The notes: generated from the letters alone by a model not told the origin. Shown: positions 12,153 to 24,772, counted from the stretch's first letter. The stretch: DNA of 64,000 bases from Gymnopus androsaceus JB14 (GCA_009733575.1 ML769510.1:62001-126000); one strand, 5' to 3'. Translations and numbers: made by a program.

Positions 12153-13887
12153 ATGGAACAATACAAGTACTCTTCCGCGGACGGCAAAGTCTGGACGCGT
12201 AAGCTTCATGGAAGCGAGGTCATCATGGCAAATGCTGCGTAGGTTCATTTTGCCAGTCTTTGGTACATGGTCTAACTAGCTCGCAGCAAAACTCTCAATG
12301 GCTGGGGTCTTTTCTCCATTGGAGTGAGCTTATCGATGCTCTCTCCCACAAATAACATCAAGCAAAATGTCTCGGACGCGTGGACTAGACTTCGTCATGC
12401 GCTTCCCGCCCTTGCTGCGTTGAGTCGTGGCGAGGAGGACGGTTCTGGACCCGTTTTCTTGTATCAGGTCGATGATCTGAGGGAATGGTTGGACAAAACA
12501 ATCATTTGGCACAAAGACGAGATATCTTTGGCCCAGCGCCACGTTGAATCCAAAAAGCGGGCTTGGACAGCTTCAGACGGACATTATGCCTCCGAGTTGC
12601 ATGTTTCAAGTACTACGACGGGTCTACAAGCATTGTTAGTTCATGTTGCTTGAATCGGTTGACTTTGGTAATTGACATATCTCGTTTTCAGAATCCACGG
12701 CGCACACTGGAACGTCGACGCGCGATATCTCTTTTCCGTCATGGATCTCTATCTCAGCCTACTAAAACGCGAAATTCTGAAGGAGAGCGCACCATTGGCA
12801 GCTTTGAATTGGGGCGAAGAAACAGTTCGGCTACCTCCTTCGGCTGCTGTAGCTTCTGGTCTATTTGGTCAACCATTCCCGCCTCCACCCCCGGGAAATC
12901 CTGTATGTACATTCCAATCTTTATCCATTTGAAGTCTAATATGTACCTTGAAGATAATATTCATGAGACCATGCAAGCTTGTCGATAATCCTCCACCAGA
13001 AAGCATCCCAGATTATACGCATCGGATCACGCTCACCACCGAGGAGAGTTCCCAATTCCGACAAGCCTGCAAGAGCCGTGGAAGGACCGCTACTCAGATT
13101 CTAGGATCACTCTGGGTGCTCGCGGAGATCAAGACCACAATGTGGCTAGCAAAAACTCAGCCTGACAAGTACGGCGAAGCGGCGGATCTCTACAAGACCG
13201 CAGATTTGACTGTTTGCGCCCTTACGCTCAATGCCGTGAGCTTCAAAGTTACCATCTCATTAATGTTTAACTGACCCACATATACTACAGCGTAACAAAC
13301 TCTTGACCGAGTATTCGTCGTTAAGTTCCGTCAATGCCACTCCTGGGATGTCTGTAGACTCTGTTCCTGTGATGTTTGACATGAACGTTGTTCGCAAAGC
13401 TCTCCAAGTGAGCAGTGAGGGAATATCCTTCCGGAATTCCGACCCGACTGTTTTCTGGAACGAGGTTGTTCCAGCGTTTATTGCGGCTTGGGGCTCAGTT
13501 CCTGTAAGTTTTGAATTTATTCACTATTTCTGTTTACCAACCGCTCTACATATTTAGACCGATGCAGCCTCTTTTGTCTCCAGAGAGGAGTTTTTCAACG
13601 CTCACCCCGAAGTGTTGACATTCGATAAGCCCGCAATAGTTTGCTCATCCATCGGCGACATTGACATGCTCGGTTTGATTGGAAAAACAGCCTTTGCTCC
13701 TGCGTTCACGGTGGATGAGCTTGATAGTGCCATTCGATTCAGCGGCCCGTTAAATGGGGTCATGGTGTGGCAATGGAGTGGGCGGATGGAATTGAGGTTT
13801 GCAAGTGGACCAAAGACGGTTGAGAAGAGTGTCTTGGAGCACCAAGCACAGATCTACATGGATATGTTACGACTCGTATCTCTTTAA
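12153..13887 (+). CDS. HxxxD acyltransferase (CAT/BAHD-like fold)
   Basis: Six exons: 12153-12238, 12287-12634, 12692-12902, 12954-13235, 13291-13503 and 13558-13887, all in phase, about 489 residues. The catalytic motif appears as HWNVD within IHGAHWNVDARYLFSVMDLYL, matching the HxxxD of chloramphenicol acetyltransferase-fold enzymes. A second family-like segment is LTTEESSQFRQACKSRGRTATQILGSLWVLA. The plant BAHD DFGWG motif is not present, so this is closer to fungal acetyltransferases of the trichothecene or alcohol type. It would move an acyl group from a CoA donor to a hydroxyl or amine. Intron 3 uses an AAG acceptor (12951-12953). A tailoring role in the cluster is inferred. Confidence 0.75.
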
Positions 13888-14039
13888 TGCTTGCATACGT
13901 GAAAAGTTTTGGCATCGGACGCAGAACACCCATAAAATAAGTAAAGTCCTTGGATTTTTTATATAAATTATTTTTATTCAGAATTATCTTTTGCACTGCA
14001 CGCTAGCAGTTCGAGGGTAAAAGAAGACAAAGAAAAAGA

Positions 14040-14124
14040 CTGCCCCAGAGAGGCTCGAACTCTCGACCTTCCGATTTATTAATTCATAACAGTCGGACGC
14101 TGTAACCAACTCAGCCATGGGGCA
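14040..14124 (-). tRNA. tRNA-Asn (GTT), intron-containing
   Basis: Read on the minus strand: acceptor stem TGCCCCA pairs with TGGGGCA, D arm GCTG/CAGC, T arm GAGAG-TTCGAGC-CTCTC. Anticodon stem TCCGA/TCGGA with loop CTGTTA-A gives anticodon GTT (Asn). An 11-nt intron (TGAATTAATAA) sits one base 3' of the anticodon, the canonical eukaryotic position. Discriminator base is G. Confidence 0.9.
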
Positions 14125-15003
14125 TGGGTTCAAAACTCATTTAGCTTGGTCATTATCAGCTGAGATGATGTTGGCGGTGGCGTCTTTCTGCGGTGGCGTT
14201 TTTCTCTCTCTCTATACTCACAACGGCTCTAGCCACTAATCCCGGTCGAAATATCACGTCTTCGTAGAAAGCGATGCTTTGGCGATGACAGAAGGGTCGA
14301 ATGCTGATTCGACAAGGGTCTAGAGATCAGTGAAGCTGAATTCCAGTGCGTTATCTCAACTTATCACAACCTTTTGTTGCTCAAACTCTTCTGAAATTTT
14401 TTCTGAACACGCTCTAGACTTGTCAAAACTCGATTATTACTTTATCCTAACGCTAGGACTAACTGCTTCTATCTTTCATATGTTGTCCTGAACTTCAGTT
14501 GCGCCTACGAATCGGAGCAGAGCCTTGATTGGACCATGCGCTAGGAACAGATGCGGAGTACGAGGAACTGTGATATGATGCGGTATCTACCGGTCCCGCT
14601 CCTTTCTGCTATAGCTATCCTGTATTTATCAATCACACAGACTTGGTCGTTCCTCGCAAACACAGTCACTGTTTGGGGATATGATCATCTTTTGTCCAAT
14701 CAGATCGCTCTTGCTCAACAGTGACCGATGGAGGTATTTGTGACTCCGCCGTCCTTGTTTGAATGCCGTGGCCGTGGAATGAAATCTTCCTTCCTTGGAA
14801 TCCTTGCTTCCATCATGCTTCCCTCCATCATGATAATAGTGTTTATTCACTTCCTGCCATCATGTTTCCCCCCATCATGGTATTAGTGTTCTATTCACTT
14901 CCCGACATTGGCAGCCGAGTATCGCCACGCTTACTCATAACCATAACCTACCTTCGAGATCACAATCCTCGAGTCTCTCATCTCCGAGCCCCTGCCGTCC
15001 ACC
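14125..15003. other. intergenic region upstream of MFS gene with short tandem duplication
   Basis: About 880 bp. Near 14808-14905 a roughly 50-bp unit built on CCATCATG and TTATTCACTTCC occurs twice in tandem with some divergence. This lies just upstream of the exporter and could affect its promoter. Nothing else recognised. Confidence 0.5.
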
Positions 15004-17240
15004 ATGTCGGACGCCAGCCTTGCGCATCCCGAATCCGTGACGAAAGTCGAAGATAGTCTGTCTACTCCCGATGTCGAGACAACAATGGCTATCCGTGGTC
15101 GCACTACTCTTGGCGCAATTCTCTTGACTATGACTGTTACCTTGGCTATGATGGTCAACGTGCGTATGATCCCTATGCCTGCATGAGGCTAATGCAGGGC
15201 TAATGCGACATTTCTCAGAGCTTCAACATTACCTCGGTTTCACTGGCTGTACCGACTATTGGTCGCGATCTCAGTATTACTGAGGCGTCTCTTGTTTGGC
15301 TAGTAGCCGCGTACTCGTTGAGCTCGGTAAGTCCGTACACCACGCTTTGTCTATGTGTATCTTACGGAACCCAGGGATGTCTTCTGATCCTATTTGGACG
15401 CGTCGCAGATTTATACGGCCGCAAGAAAACCTTTCTGGCTGGAACCCTGAGTTTGATTGCATTCACGATTGGCTGTAGTTTTGCACAAGGTACCAATGTT
15501 CATAAATTGTTTATTCCCTTTTCTAACCAACAAAATATCTTTGTAGACGGCTTAACCCTAGCCATTTTGCGTGGATTTCAAGGTATCGGAGCCGCTGCTA
15601 CGATTCCAGCATCGGTAAGTTTTCATTCACAGTCGAGATGTTTTGTGCTAAGCTGTTTGACTATAGCTTGGTATCATCGCTCATTCTTTCCCGCCCTCAC
15701 ATGCACGCTCAGTGGCCTTTGCAACCTTTGCCGCTGGAGCACCTCTAGGTAAACTGTTGGCTATCCCCGACTGGTCGCGTATCTGATGTTTTTCGATTAT
15801 AGGATCCGCTCTCGGTACAATTCTTGGTGGTGTGATTACACAGTTAGCTTCAGGGTACGTCCGAAGCACGACGTTACTTTGAAACCTAAATTTGATGTCA
15901 CTTTTTTTAGAGAAACCTGGCGTGCGGATTTCTGGCTGTCTGCGGGACTCACCTTCCTCTGTCTACTTGGTGGAATGTTCTCCATCGACAAAGACAAGCC
16001 ATCGGAGGAGAAAGACCGCAGAATCGATTGGCCTGGAGCATTCCTGGTCACAGCTAGCTTGGTCTTAATATCATTCGTCTTGAATCAAGGTGAAGTCGCA
16101 CCCAACCGTTGGGCTACGCCATGTATGTCTTTTTCCTTTCCCGCTATCTTCTAGTCCTTACCAAAACGTTATAGATATAATCGGATGCCTTGTCACCGGA
16201 GTAGTCCTCATGGTCATATTCCTGGTCTGGCAACATTATCTGGAGAAGGCTTTGGCAAAACCGACTGGTAGCGCATCTCCTCTGACACCTCCTCCAATCA
16301 TGAAACTATCTCTCTGGAAAAAATCTAACGGAATGCTGGCTGCTCTCATGTGTATCTCCTTCTTAAATTTTGCGAGTTTCCTGGCCTGGTTCTATTGGAT
16401 TCAGGTCAATATCTACATTGACATCCTTGTGCCAATACTCGCTCTGACATGTTTTTCAGCTGTATTATCAAGACTTCCTTCTTTTGACACCAATCCTTAC
16501 AATGGTCCGAATGCTCCCCATGTTTGTCACCGGGGTGACATGCAATGTGAATCATGGGGCTCATAGCCCATCGAACGCCCTTGGTCGTTATCATAGGTGA
16601 ACTTTAATCCTGTGTTAAACAATGAATCGATATCTCATGTACCCCTTTCAGTGACTGGAACCACCGTGACAAGCATTGCGTGCCTGCTCTTCGCTGTTAT
16701 TGTACCATCCGCGCCATACTGGGCCTTTGGCTTCCCAGCAGCCATATGCTCCGTTTTCGGGGCTGATTTCGTTTTTGCTGGTAGCCATTTTCCTTTTCTT
16801 CATGTATACTTGCTTTATTTATTTATCTATCATCACAAGGTGGCACGATGTTTGTGGCGAAGACAGTTGAGCCTCATGAACAGAGCTTGGCAGGTGCACT
16901 CTTCCAAACCATGGCTCAGGTATCTATTTGTTCTCATCATCGCATGTCTGGATCTCATACATTCTATTCTTCTATTCTTCAGCTAGGGCAGGCTCTTGGA
17001 GTGACCATTACGACTATCGTGTTCAATCAAGTGGCGGCAACGCATGCGAAGGTGGGAGATACGACACCACCATTGAAGGCTTACCAGTCAGCCCAATGGA
17101 CGGCGTTTGGTTTCGCCATTCTAGCGACTATCCTTGGTGTCCTATGTTTGCGAGGAGCTGGAATTGCTGGAGATCAGACAGAGAGCGACATTCCCCCGCC
17201 AAAAACAGAGTCCGACCATAGTACGGGAACGATTCCTTAA
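15004..17240 (+). CDS. MFS drug/metabolite exporter, one-base frameshift
   Basis: Major facilitator superfamily proton-coupled exporter of the DHA2-like type, in the plasma membrane. From ATG 15004 I read about eleven exons. Motifs include SFNITSVSLAVPTIGRDL (TM1 region), the motif A loop GRVADLYGRKKTFLAG between TM2 and TM3, RGFQGIGAAATIPAS (TM4), GSALGTILGGVI (motif C, TM5) and later LGQALGVTITTIVFNQV. Length and the hydrophobic blocks suggest about 14 segments. One extra A at 16550-16551 breaks the frame: without it the protein reads TCNVIMGLIAHRTPLVVII and joins the next exon in phase. A self-protection or export role for the cluster product is inferred from position. Confidence 0.88.
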
Positions 17241-17638
17241 TTCATTGAGCTTAGTCCGCTACCGTTTAGTTTTGTACATGCTGTCGATTACGGTCTATAT
17301 AATTATAAAGGGCTTTATCCTTTACTTTTTCAAGCTCCTTGGCTCTTTCCGAGGTCATCGACTTTGTCATTCCAATTGAAGACTACAAATCTACAACTAG
17401 CGCGGATTCTACCTAGAATTTAGAAAAGTCGATGTATTAGGCTTGGCATCTGCAGGAAATGAAATCTCATCTCACTAGACTCAAAAGGCATTGGTTTTCC
17501 AATAATCATGCATCAGCTAATTCTAGTACAACTTATTCATTCAGGCAAACATTGCACAGACACAATGAGTTGTGATTCACCTATAAGTTATAACACGCAG
17601 CTACCTAAAGTCACAAGCCAACGAGAATCCTAATAGGC
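17241..17638. other. convergent intergenic region
   Basis: About 400 bp between the stops of the MFS gene and DUF6533 copy B. No gene or repeat recognised. Confidence 0.4.
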
Positions 17639-19207
17639 CTAAGGTACCCGCGACAACTCAATATTTTGGTCAGACTCAACCGTGTCAGTGTGTTGTCCAT
17701 CGTCCCAGTGGCTATCATCAGTATCGTAAAATCCAGACTTCAATTCACCTCCAAGATCCCCAATGGTCCTAGTCATAAAAGTGTCTTCCTCCCGCCGACT
17801 GCGTCGATTTGTTGCAAATTGCATCCCAGGCTGAGTATCATAGAGTTCATCTCTGGATTGGCCAACAGAGCGTAGGTTCAAAACAAGACGAGAGATCATG
17901 ACGGAAGTCATAAGTTGGCTGAAGGATGCACCGATAGCTTTGAGATCTTCGACTGCGAACTGCAAAGAATTATTAGGGGCTGTTGATAAGTCAGGAATCG
18001 AGTTAACCTACAATATAGATCAGGATGTTCAGGAAGTTAACCGAGAAGATGACCATAAAGTACATCACTCCGTCTCGGACAAACAGTTCAATTGTTCTGA
18101 GATAAGGAAATTGGATCAGAGTACCAAGAGAGTTCAAATAACGACGTACGGCGTACTTCCCCTTCCCCTTCTGGTAAAGTAGGCCTTAGTCCGCCAAAGG
18201 GTGAATGAGAATATGAAAACGTCCGTGACGAGCGGGCCAAACCATAGGGCCGCTGCGTGTGATATCGATGAGTATTGGTCTCTTTTTTGAAAGTGGATGA
18301 CAAACCAAAAAGTGTATGTCCCGTAAAAATACATCCTAATACCGCGAGGTGAGGATGAGCCCTCAAGTTCGTCTGAATCTACGCACCTACTAGCTGAGGG
18401 GGAAGCGGCACGGCTGGGAAAACGTCAATCAAGATAACGGACTTCCAGAAAAAAAGGGCAGCGACTAACGAAAACCATTATGTATCCCGTAAGCGCCCAC
18501 AATGATTTGAGCTACGAGGACTGTCGAGAGAACTGCTAGGATAGGAAGCTTGCAATCATAAAGGGCATAAATGCGGAGGATCATGACCATCTCGCAGACT
18601 ATCAATGATCAGATTATAATCAAGGTTCTTCGGGAAAGAAACTGACCACCGACAAGGGCGACGGTACAAAACCCCTCAAATGAAACGTATTTCGTACAGC
18701 TATAGAATCTGGGTCAGCTCGGCGCAAGAAATGTCATATTAGTACGTACGTCTAAAAAAACAAGGATAAGTGTCCGGTTCTATGAATGAAAAACCAACTC
18801 ACTTCACCCTCCCAAGCTGGATTATGAAAAGCATCCAGGATAAGGGCAAATTGCACAGGTGTTAAATATCTGTTGAGGGCGAAGAGTACGGTGGCGCCGG
18901 TGAACTTGCGTTTCCATATCCGTTCGACCTAAAGTACCAGACATCAGTCTATCCTTATGGGTTCATGCCAAAGGCCACGTACTTCATCTCCGAAAGTGAT
19001 CACTGTCGGAATCATCAACTTTGAGTTGTCCATCGCAGCACAAAAACTTACGGTGGTCGAAAATTAACATCGCGTAGCCAGCAAGTTGGAAATACTTTGC
19101 TGCTAAACTAACGCAAGCGTTTAGGATTTTCGTGTCAAAGCCGAGAATATTCGAATAGCTTACAGATGAGCCGCGGCCGTGTCAAGGGATTCAGGAGGAG
19201 CAGACAT
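17639..19207 (-). CDS. DUF6533 multi-pass membrane protein, copy B
   Basis: Inverted paralog of the gene at 2126-3722 with the same exon structure. Start MSAPPESLDTAAAHLLAAK at 19207, then YFQLAGYAMLIFDH; later GVMYFMVIFSVNFLNILIYI and the tail FAVEDLKAIGASFSQLMTS ending NIELSRVP. The 2-nt exon recurs at 18750-18751 (AC on the minus strand), again flanked by TTTTTAG and GTACGT. Introns are alignable with copy A in places, for example both have a donor stretch GTGCGTAGATTCAG, so the duplication is fairly recent. Function unknown. Together the two copies frame the methyltransferase-to-exporter part of the cluster. Confidence 0.85.
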
Positions 19208-20635
19208 GGAAGGAACACCGTACACGGTTGGGAAGTGGCGCACTTTTATTAGTGGTTATGAGAGGGTGGGACTAACTTGCTGTAATGAGCCGTCCGGGGC
19301 CTGGGTAAAAGTCGGAAACGTTTTCTATGTTGATATGATATATGTATAGGGACAATCATATATAACGCTGTTCAGTCGTTGGAAGTCCGGTTCTATCAAG
19401 TTTCCTGTGAATGCTATGAGAACCTTCAGGTCCTAATGATCATAGGCGATGTGCTTGACAATGCTCGAGAAAACGAAGGTGATTACTGTAAGGCCTCGGA
19501 TATAGTTGCAGGGATTGATTGATTGAAGTTTTCAGGGCTAGGAGTGAATCGAAGTTGAGAAGGATGAAGATGAGGACTGATGAGGAGGAATCATGATGAG
19601 ACTCAGAGCGGAATAGAAAACGCGTCCATCACACGTGATGCTCGGTCTTTAACCATCGCTCGCGCAATCTTGAAACGATACTTGTAACACGCTAGTACAA
19701 ACTCATCTCTCGATGAGTTCCATTTGGGCTTGGTAAAACCTTACCCCATATGCACACTACTAACAGATCTAATAGTTAGTAGACAGTAGAAATAGGCCTA
19801 AAACGACCAGGAGGATGCGGTAAATACGATCGCGAGTATTCTTACTTTCAAAAAACTCTTGGAGGGATTAACAAGCCATCCATTCACGCGACTCAGATGA
19901 CCAAGTAAACGAAATAGGGTCCAAGGAAGTACAATCATAGGCCGACGCTTCACTCTTCACAAAGCTTGCCAGATGGGAGATTGCTTCAAATGCCACCATT
20001 TCGGAAGAGGGAAAGCCGAGAAATTTTTCAAGTCCACAATCCGTATTCAAGTCCACAATCCGTATGACCGCCACTATATGCAATCGCAGTGTGGCCGCTG
20101 GTACGAATAACAGTAAATGCACGAGAAACACACATTTCTCAGGTACCGAGAAGTCAGCATGAGGAAACATATCAAACTCTCGGGAGGTCCTGAAAGTGTA
20201 GCTGAGCACACTGCAAAATATCAAAGGTCGACTCGATTTTGTATTACTGTGTATCTGTCGAGATTGTATTGTTCGGGAGTCAAGATGGCACATGCAGTCT
20301 TAATAAGTAGGTCAGTTGAAGATGAGCCCATCAGATCAAGTTAAGTTATCGTTGGTGTGTTCAAGAGCGTTACATTGAGTGCAATTATGTATTTAGATCA
20401 ACCAAAAATCAACTTTTTAATGGCTCGCCGGGTTCAGCTGAAATCGCCGTTTCAGAGTAAGGTACATCATCATGATCAAAGAATCAGAGAGCAGTAATGA
20501 GCCAGCTGGCGTCTGCTTTGGATGAAGGCATGGAATCATGCATAGTTTGATTTGCATAGTTCAACGGCGGAAATCTGAAGATTTTACACGCATGGTCTCG
20601 AATGCCAATAAAGTTCTATAGAATCTTCACTATTC
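19208..20635. other. intergenic region
   Basis: No convincing gene. A minus-strand open frame at 19868-20293 (141 codons) lacks recognisable motifs and introns and is probably chance. A perfect 18-19 bp tandem duplication of TTCAAGTCCACAATCCGTA occurs near 20025-20065. Confidence 0.4.
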
Positions 20636-20717
20636 CAAACTTACCAGTGATACTTGTGCTACGGGTGCTATGGAGCTCTACGGAGAGCTCTGCAGCTCAT
20701 CCAGGTTTTGCAGATGG
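20636..20717. mobile_element. degenerate right end of a CATCAG-TIR element
   Basis: Arm-like sequence with GGAGCTCT/AGAGCTC words followed by CCAGGTTTTGCAGATG, one base different from the family terminus. I could not find a matching left end, so it is a relic. Confidence 0.4.
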
Positions 20718-21652
20718 AACGGACGCATGGAATATGATAAGAAAGCTGATTTCCCAAGCTCTAGGATTAGGAACAGATTCAACATCACCGTGACTTCCTC
20801 TGATAAATCCTTACTGGAACCATAAGCTTGCAGCGGAACGTTTGCGTTGGATTAAGCGCAACGAGCCTCGGTTTAGCTGGGTTTCAAAAGATCGCAAGCT
20901 TTGTTTGAATTTAGAGAAGTGGTAAAGCTTAGGGATGGCGAAATTGCGACAGTCGCGGTATGGCAAAGTCGACTCAGACGTGTATACCCCCCCCCCCCCC
21001 CCTCTTATTTTCTCCCTTGCAGTGGGGTTGTGTGTTCCGTAGCTGTAACGTAGAATTGTACATTGGAAAGTAGTATGATAAACAAACAGACCAAGTTGAC
21101 CAGTATAATTTATATCCTATCCTATTAGTTACCAGTGGTGCTTCCGGTCTAGCGGGATCCTCATAGACGGGGTTAAGCCACACTGGACACTCTGAAACCG
21201 AAGTTCGGAACTTGGACCATTCCCTGTAATAAAGCTTCCTTCCTTCTTTCCTGTTCATTACTTGTTAGACGGCGGATTTCTCTGTCGTGAATCCAAATCC
21301 TATTCCGAACGAGAACCGATGAGTACTATTTTTACGCAGGCGTTTCTAGTCAAGTTCGCGGCAAATCGTGGATCCGAGCTCTTAAGCCCAAAGGAGCCGC
21401 GTTTAAGCCATATAGTTTATCATTTAGAGTAAAGGGGACTACTCATTGATTACTCAAGCGTTTGAGCCAAATAAACGGGCCGATTTATAAGGGGATCGAT
21501 CACCCAAGAGGAAATTCCAAGGAACCGGTGTTGTGTAAGTATAAAAAAAGAGTTCACAGTGCTACATTACTTGGTTAACAATGTCTAGACAGTTGTAAAA
21601 TACTGGACTGCGTCCTATAACCAGGAGCTACTTCAAATCAAACTTCTACTGT
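20718..21652. other. intergenic region with poly-C run
   Basis: A run of 16 C at 20987-21002. No gene recognised. The right end includes the 3' region of the quinone reductase gene. Confidence 0.5.
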
Positions 21653-22710
21653 TTAGAATTTCACCTTAGAAACGACGCCGTAGAACTGCTTGCCCTGGAG
21701 GGTAGCAACCTCGAGCTCGAGAGCAGAAGGTTGGCGCGCACCAGTTGGGCCGGCAAATGTTCCAGCTCCCCAAGGCGAACCTAGAAATTGTCGACAATCA
21801 GCGGCGGACAACAATGGAGTGTTCGAGACGTACCACCATGAACCTCCTCAAGGTTGGTGAGCTGGCCAAAGGTTTGCGAGTATCCCAGAGGAACAAAGAT
21901 TATTCCGTGATGAGTAAAGGTCGACAAGGCGTTCATGACGGTAGACTCCTGTCCTCCTCCAGGAGAAGCAGTTGAGACGAAGGCCGAAGCGTACTTGCCA
22001 GCTAGGGCTCCTTTAGCCCATAATTGACCTACAATGTGGAATGAGAACTATCGTCAATTCTACACGGCAAGTTGAACATACCAGTAGTGTCCCAGAAAGT
22101 CTAGATACGAAATGGAATAAGAATAGTCGCAAATGGAAAATAGACGTGGTGAAGTACCTTCCACTGAGCAGGGAAGTTTCCGTAACGAGTTGGGATACCG
22201 AAGATGAATGCATCAAATTCGGGCAGCTTGTCCGCAGAGATGATGGGGAAGTCAGGCTTGGCTGGGGCGTACATTGCGGTGAGAGTCTCCTGGGAAAGAG
22301 TCTCAGGGATCCTGGCAATGGGACGTCAGTCAGAGAGCGAGCAAAATGCAAGGAGAACATCCATACTGGAAGATGGTAGCACTACCTCCAGCAGCCTCGA
22401 CTCCGCTCTTCACAGACTCAGCCACTAAAATACATATCAGTATGTATTATCACGATCTAGAAGGATAAAACATACGCTTGACGATGTGGCCGTACATCGA
22501 GTAAATAACGATAGCGATTTTAGGGGAAGACATGGCGGGAGTAGTGGTGGTAGCAGTAGTGGTGGTAGCGGCAGTTGCAGCAGTTGTAGTGGAAGGCGCT
22601 GGTTCAGAAGAGGGTGCTGATGGTTTCTCCTTGGTGGCGGCCGCCTTTATATCTTTTTTCTTGTTATCTTGATCATCGAAATTATTACCTTGACTCTTCG
22701 TAAAGCACAT
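21653..22710 (-). CDS. WrbA-type NAD(P)H:quinone oxidoreductase (flavodoxin-like)
   Basis: FMN-binding flavodoxin-like enzyme that reduces quinones by two electrons, protecting against redox cycling; fungal homologs are Pst2/Ycp4-like. Starts [18 protein letters not shown], then a low-complexity Thr/Ala/Pro linker, then the catalytic domain [19 protein letters not shown], with the flavodoxin phosphate loop in the YSMYGH stretch. Further exons read [55 protein letters not shown] and [12 protein letters not shown], with the C-terminus [10 protein letters not shown]. The upstream MCF extension is typical of basidiomycete members; an internal start at MSSPK is possible. Lies to the right of the tailoring cluster; involvement is speculative. 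Confidence 0.88.
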
Positions 22711-24277
22711 GACACAAAGATGGGGAATGAAGAGGGGAATTTAGCAGGCAGCTATGTACGCAGAAAAAGGCAAGGGAGAGATGGACAGGTCAAGTTATTC
22801 TTATTGAGAATGTGGTTTAACGTATCGCAATATCGCAATGATGGGCTCTGACATTCCCGTGCAGTCGAAATGTGGGCGGGCAAACATCTTCGGACACCAA
22901 TATAGCACCGGAAAGCGATCATTCTATGCTTATATCAGGCGCTTGGCTGATAAACCAGCCAGCTAAGCATGATTATCCAGTTCTTAATTGATTTTGTCAG
23001 CTTCCCTGAGATTTCAAGTCCTAAAAAGGAAACCTTTTTATGTACTTTTGTCATCGTTACGATGCCTGTTCATGTCATGCATATTCATGATGCCAGATCT
23101 TTGGTTAATGGCGCTAGAACGCGTTCGATCTGGAAAGTACTAGGTGAACTGGTCCCGTTTGGCTGCGCTGAAAGCTACTTAATATACTTCATGATCATGG
23201 TATGTTGCTTTCCGAGTGCATGGATAGGTTTTAATTCTGAATCTTCCGCGCAAGTTTTCGAATCGCTTTTGAAGAATCAGAACTAAGAATGGACTGATTT
23301 CACCTGTCTTGAAAGCTGATCATCATTCAGCAGTATCCGGCACTTTTATACGAGACCGACCAGTAGGCTCCGCCGAGCAACACTATAGCGATGAAGCACG
23401 TTGAAGCACGTGCTTCATCGCTATTATCATTTTTAGATTGTGTCCTGTCCAATGCAGTAGTGATGGGAAATGAATCTTAGAGGGCCCTTTACTGAACTTC
23501 GGCCGTTTATGACGGAAAAGAAGAACAGAAGTTATTGGTCGAACATGTTTTCCACACTGGGTCAATCGAGGTCAGTCGTGTATATTTACATACACGTGTA
23601 TGTTGCAGAGTTGGCGGTGGGTGACATGCAATAAATCGTACCAAGCGGAACCTCGTTTAGATTTGAAGATATGTGGTTCTCTGTAGACCGGAGGACAGGG
23701 GGTTTCAAAAGATGGGAAATTGACCAGTGACATTTCGTTGGATTGTTGGCAGTACCTTCGCCTGGTGCATGTTGAACGGGGTTACAATAATACAAAATCC
23801 ATGTTTTGTTCTTACATCGGGCCCCGGCAACGTTTAAAGACACCTTGAACTTTGAAATTTTGTTCTTACTGCTGGCACATAAAGCACGAGAAAAAATCTG
23901 GATGTTTTGGTAAAGGTCATTTCAGTGTCCCGGGATCGAATCCACAAGTGTGCTAACCATCCAGAAATCAGTGGGGTCCTACAGAGGAGCCTAGAAGCTT
24001 CAGTTAGACAACTAAATGTCAAGTGTATGTAAATTGTAATGCGATTTGAATCTCGGTGGTTTGAAGCCATCGAGCAGATCAAAATAGATGAAAAGCAGAA
24101 CCGATTCGACCTATGGCTAGCATTGAACTGATACTTGAATACGAGATGGCCAATGTCCACGATCTTGTCATTCATCGAGGGATTTGCGATCGTTGTATTA
24201 CCGGAGGGTTACAAAATACTGGAAAAGAGTCTAACAACCCGACCTGAGTCGAAAAAACGGATAAAAAGATGAGGTTA
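22711..24277. other. intergenic region with perfect hairpin
   Basis: No supported gene; an open frame at 22969-23286 (+) has no motif I recognise. At about 23389-23424 AGCGATGAAGCACG and its complement CGTGCTTCATCGCT form a 14-bp perfect stem with an 8-nt loop. Confidence 0.45.
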
Positions 24278-24542
24278 CAGTGACGGCCAGATCAAATCCA
24301 CACCCCCCGGATTACGTCACCGGCGCTTAAGCCCTACTTGTAGCAATATCCGAACAGAAAAAAAGCTTTTAGGTTTTCTACAGGGCTACCTCCTGTTAGA
24401 ATGACCCCTACCAAGCATACGCCATTCTTATATACCACAATGTCCAAAAAAAACAACATGTTTTTGGGGATAGAAGACTTACGCGCTGGTGACATAACCG
24501 GTTTCCAAATCCGGGGGTGTGGATTTGATCTGGCCGTCACTG
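24278..24542. mobile_element. CAGTGACGG MITE (Tc1/mariner-like)
   Basis: 265-bp element with TIRs of about 35 bp that begin CAGTGACGGCCAGATC and differ by one C in a C run. TA flanks both ends (24276-24277 and 24543-24544). The inverted similarity extends further inward with gaps (TTACGTCACCGGCGC against GCGCTGGTGACATAACCG). No coding capacity. The CAGT terminus plus TA duplication point to a Tc1/mariner-mobilised MITE. Confidence 0.85.
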
Positions 24543-24772
24543 TATGCATCACTGTCGCTTGAGCAATTCCGAGTCCTTCCGCTCCAGCCTCAGCTTTCTA
24601 ACTTGCAGTCTTGACTGCATCCGGCTGGGTGCTTGACTTTGCTTGATCATGAAGTTGAAGTCGATGGAAAGAAAGTAAACAAAAATCCGGGTACCATGTT
24701 ACCGGTGCCGACAAACAAAAGGCTGGACGTCACCGATGATAATATCCCTTTTCTTTCCTCTCCACGATATCG

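Noticed and set aside
19868..20293. 141-codon minus-strand frame
   Set aside because: No recognisable domain or splice structure; length is within chance for this composition.
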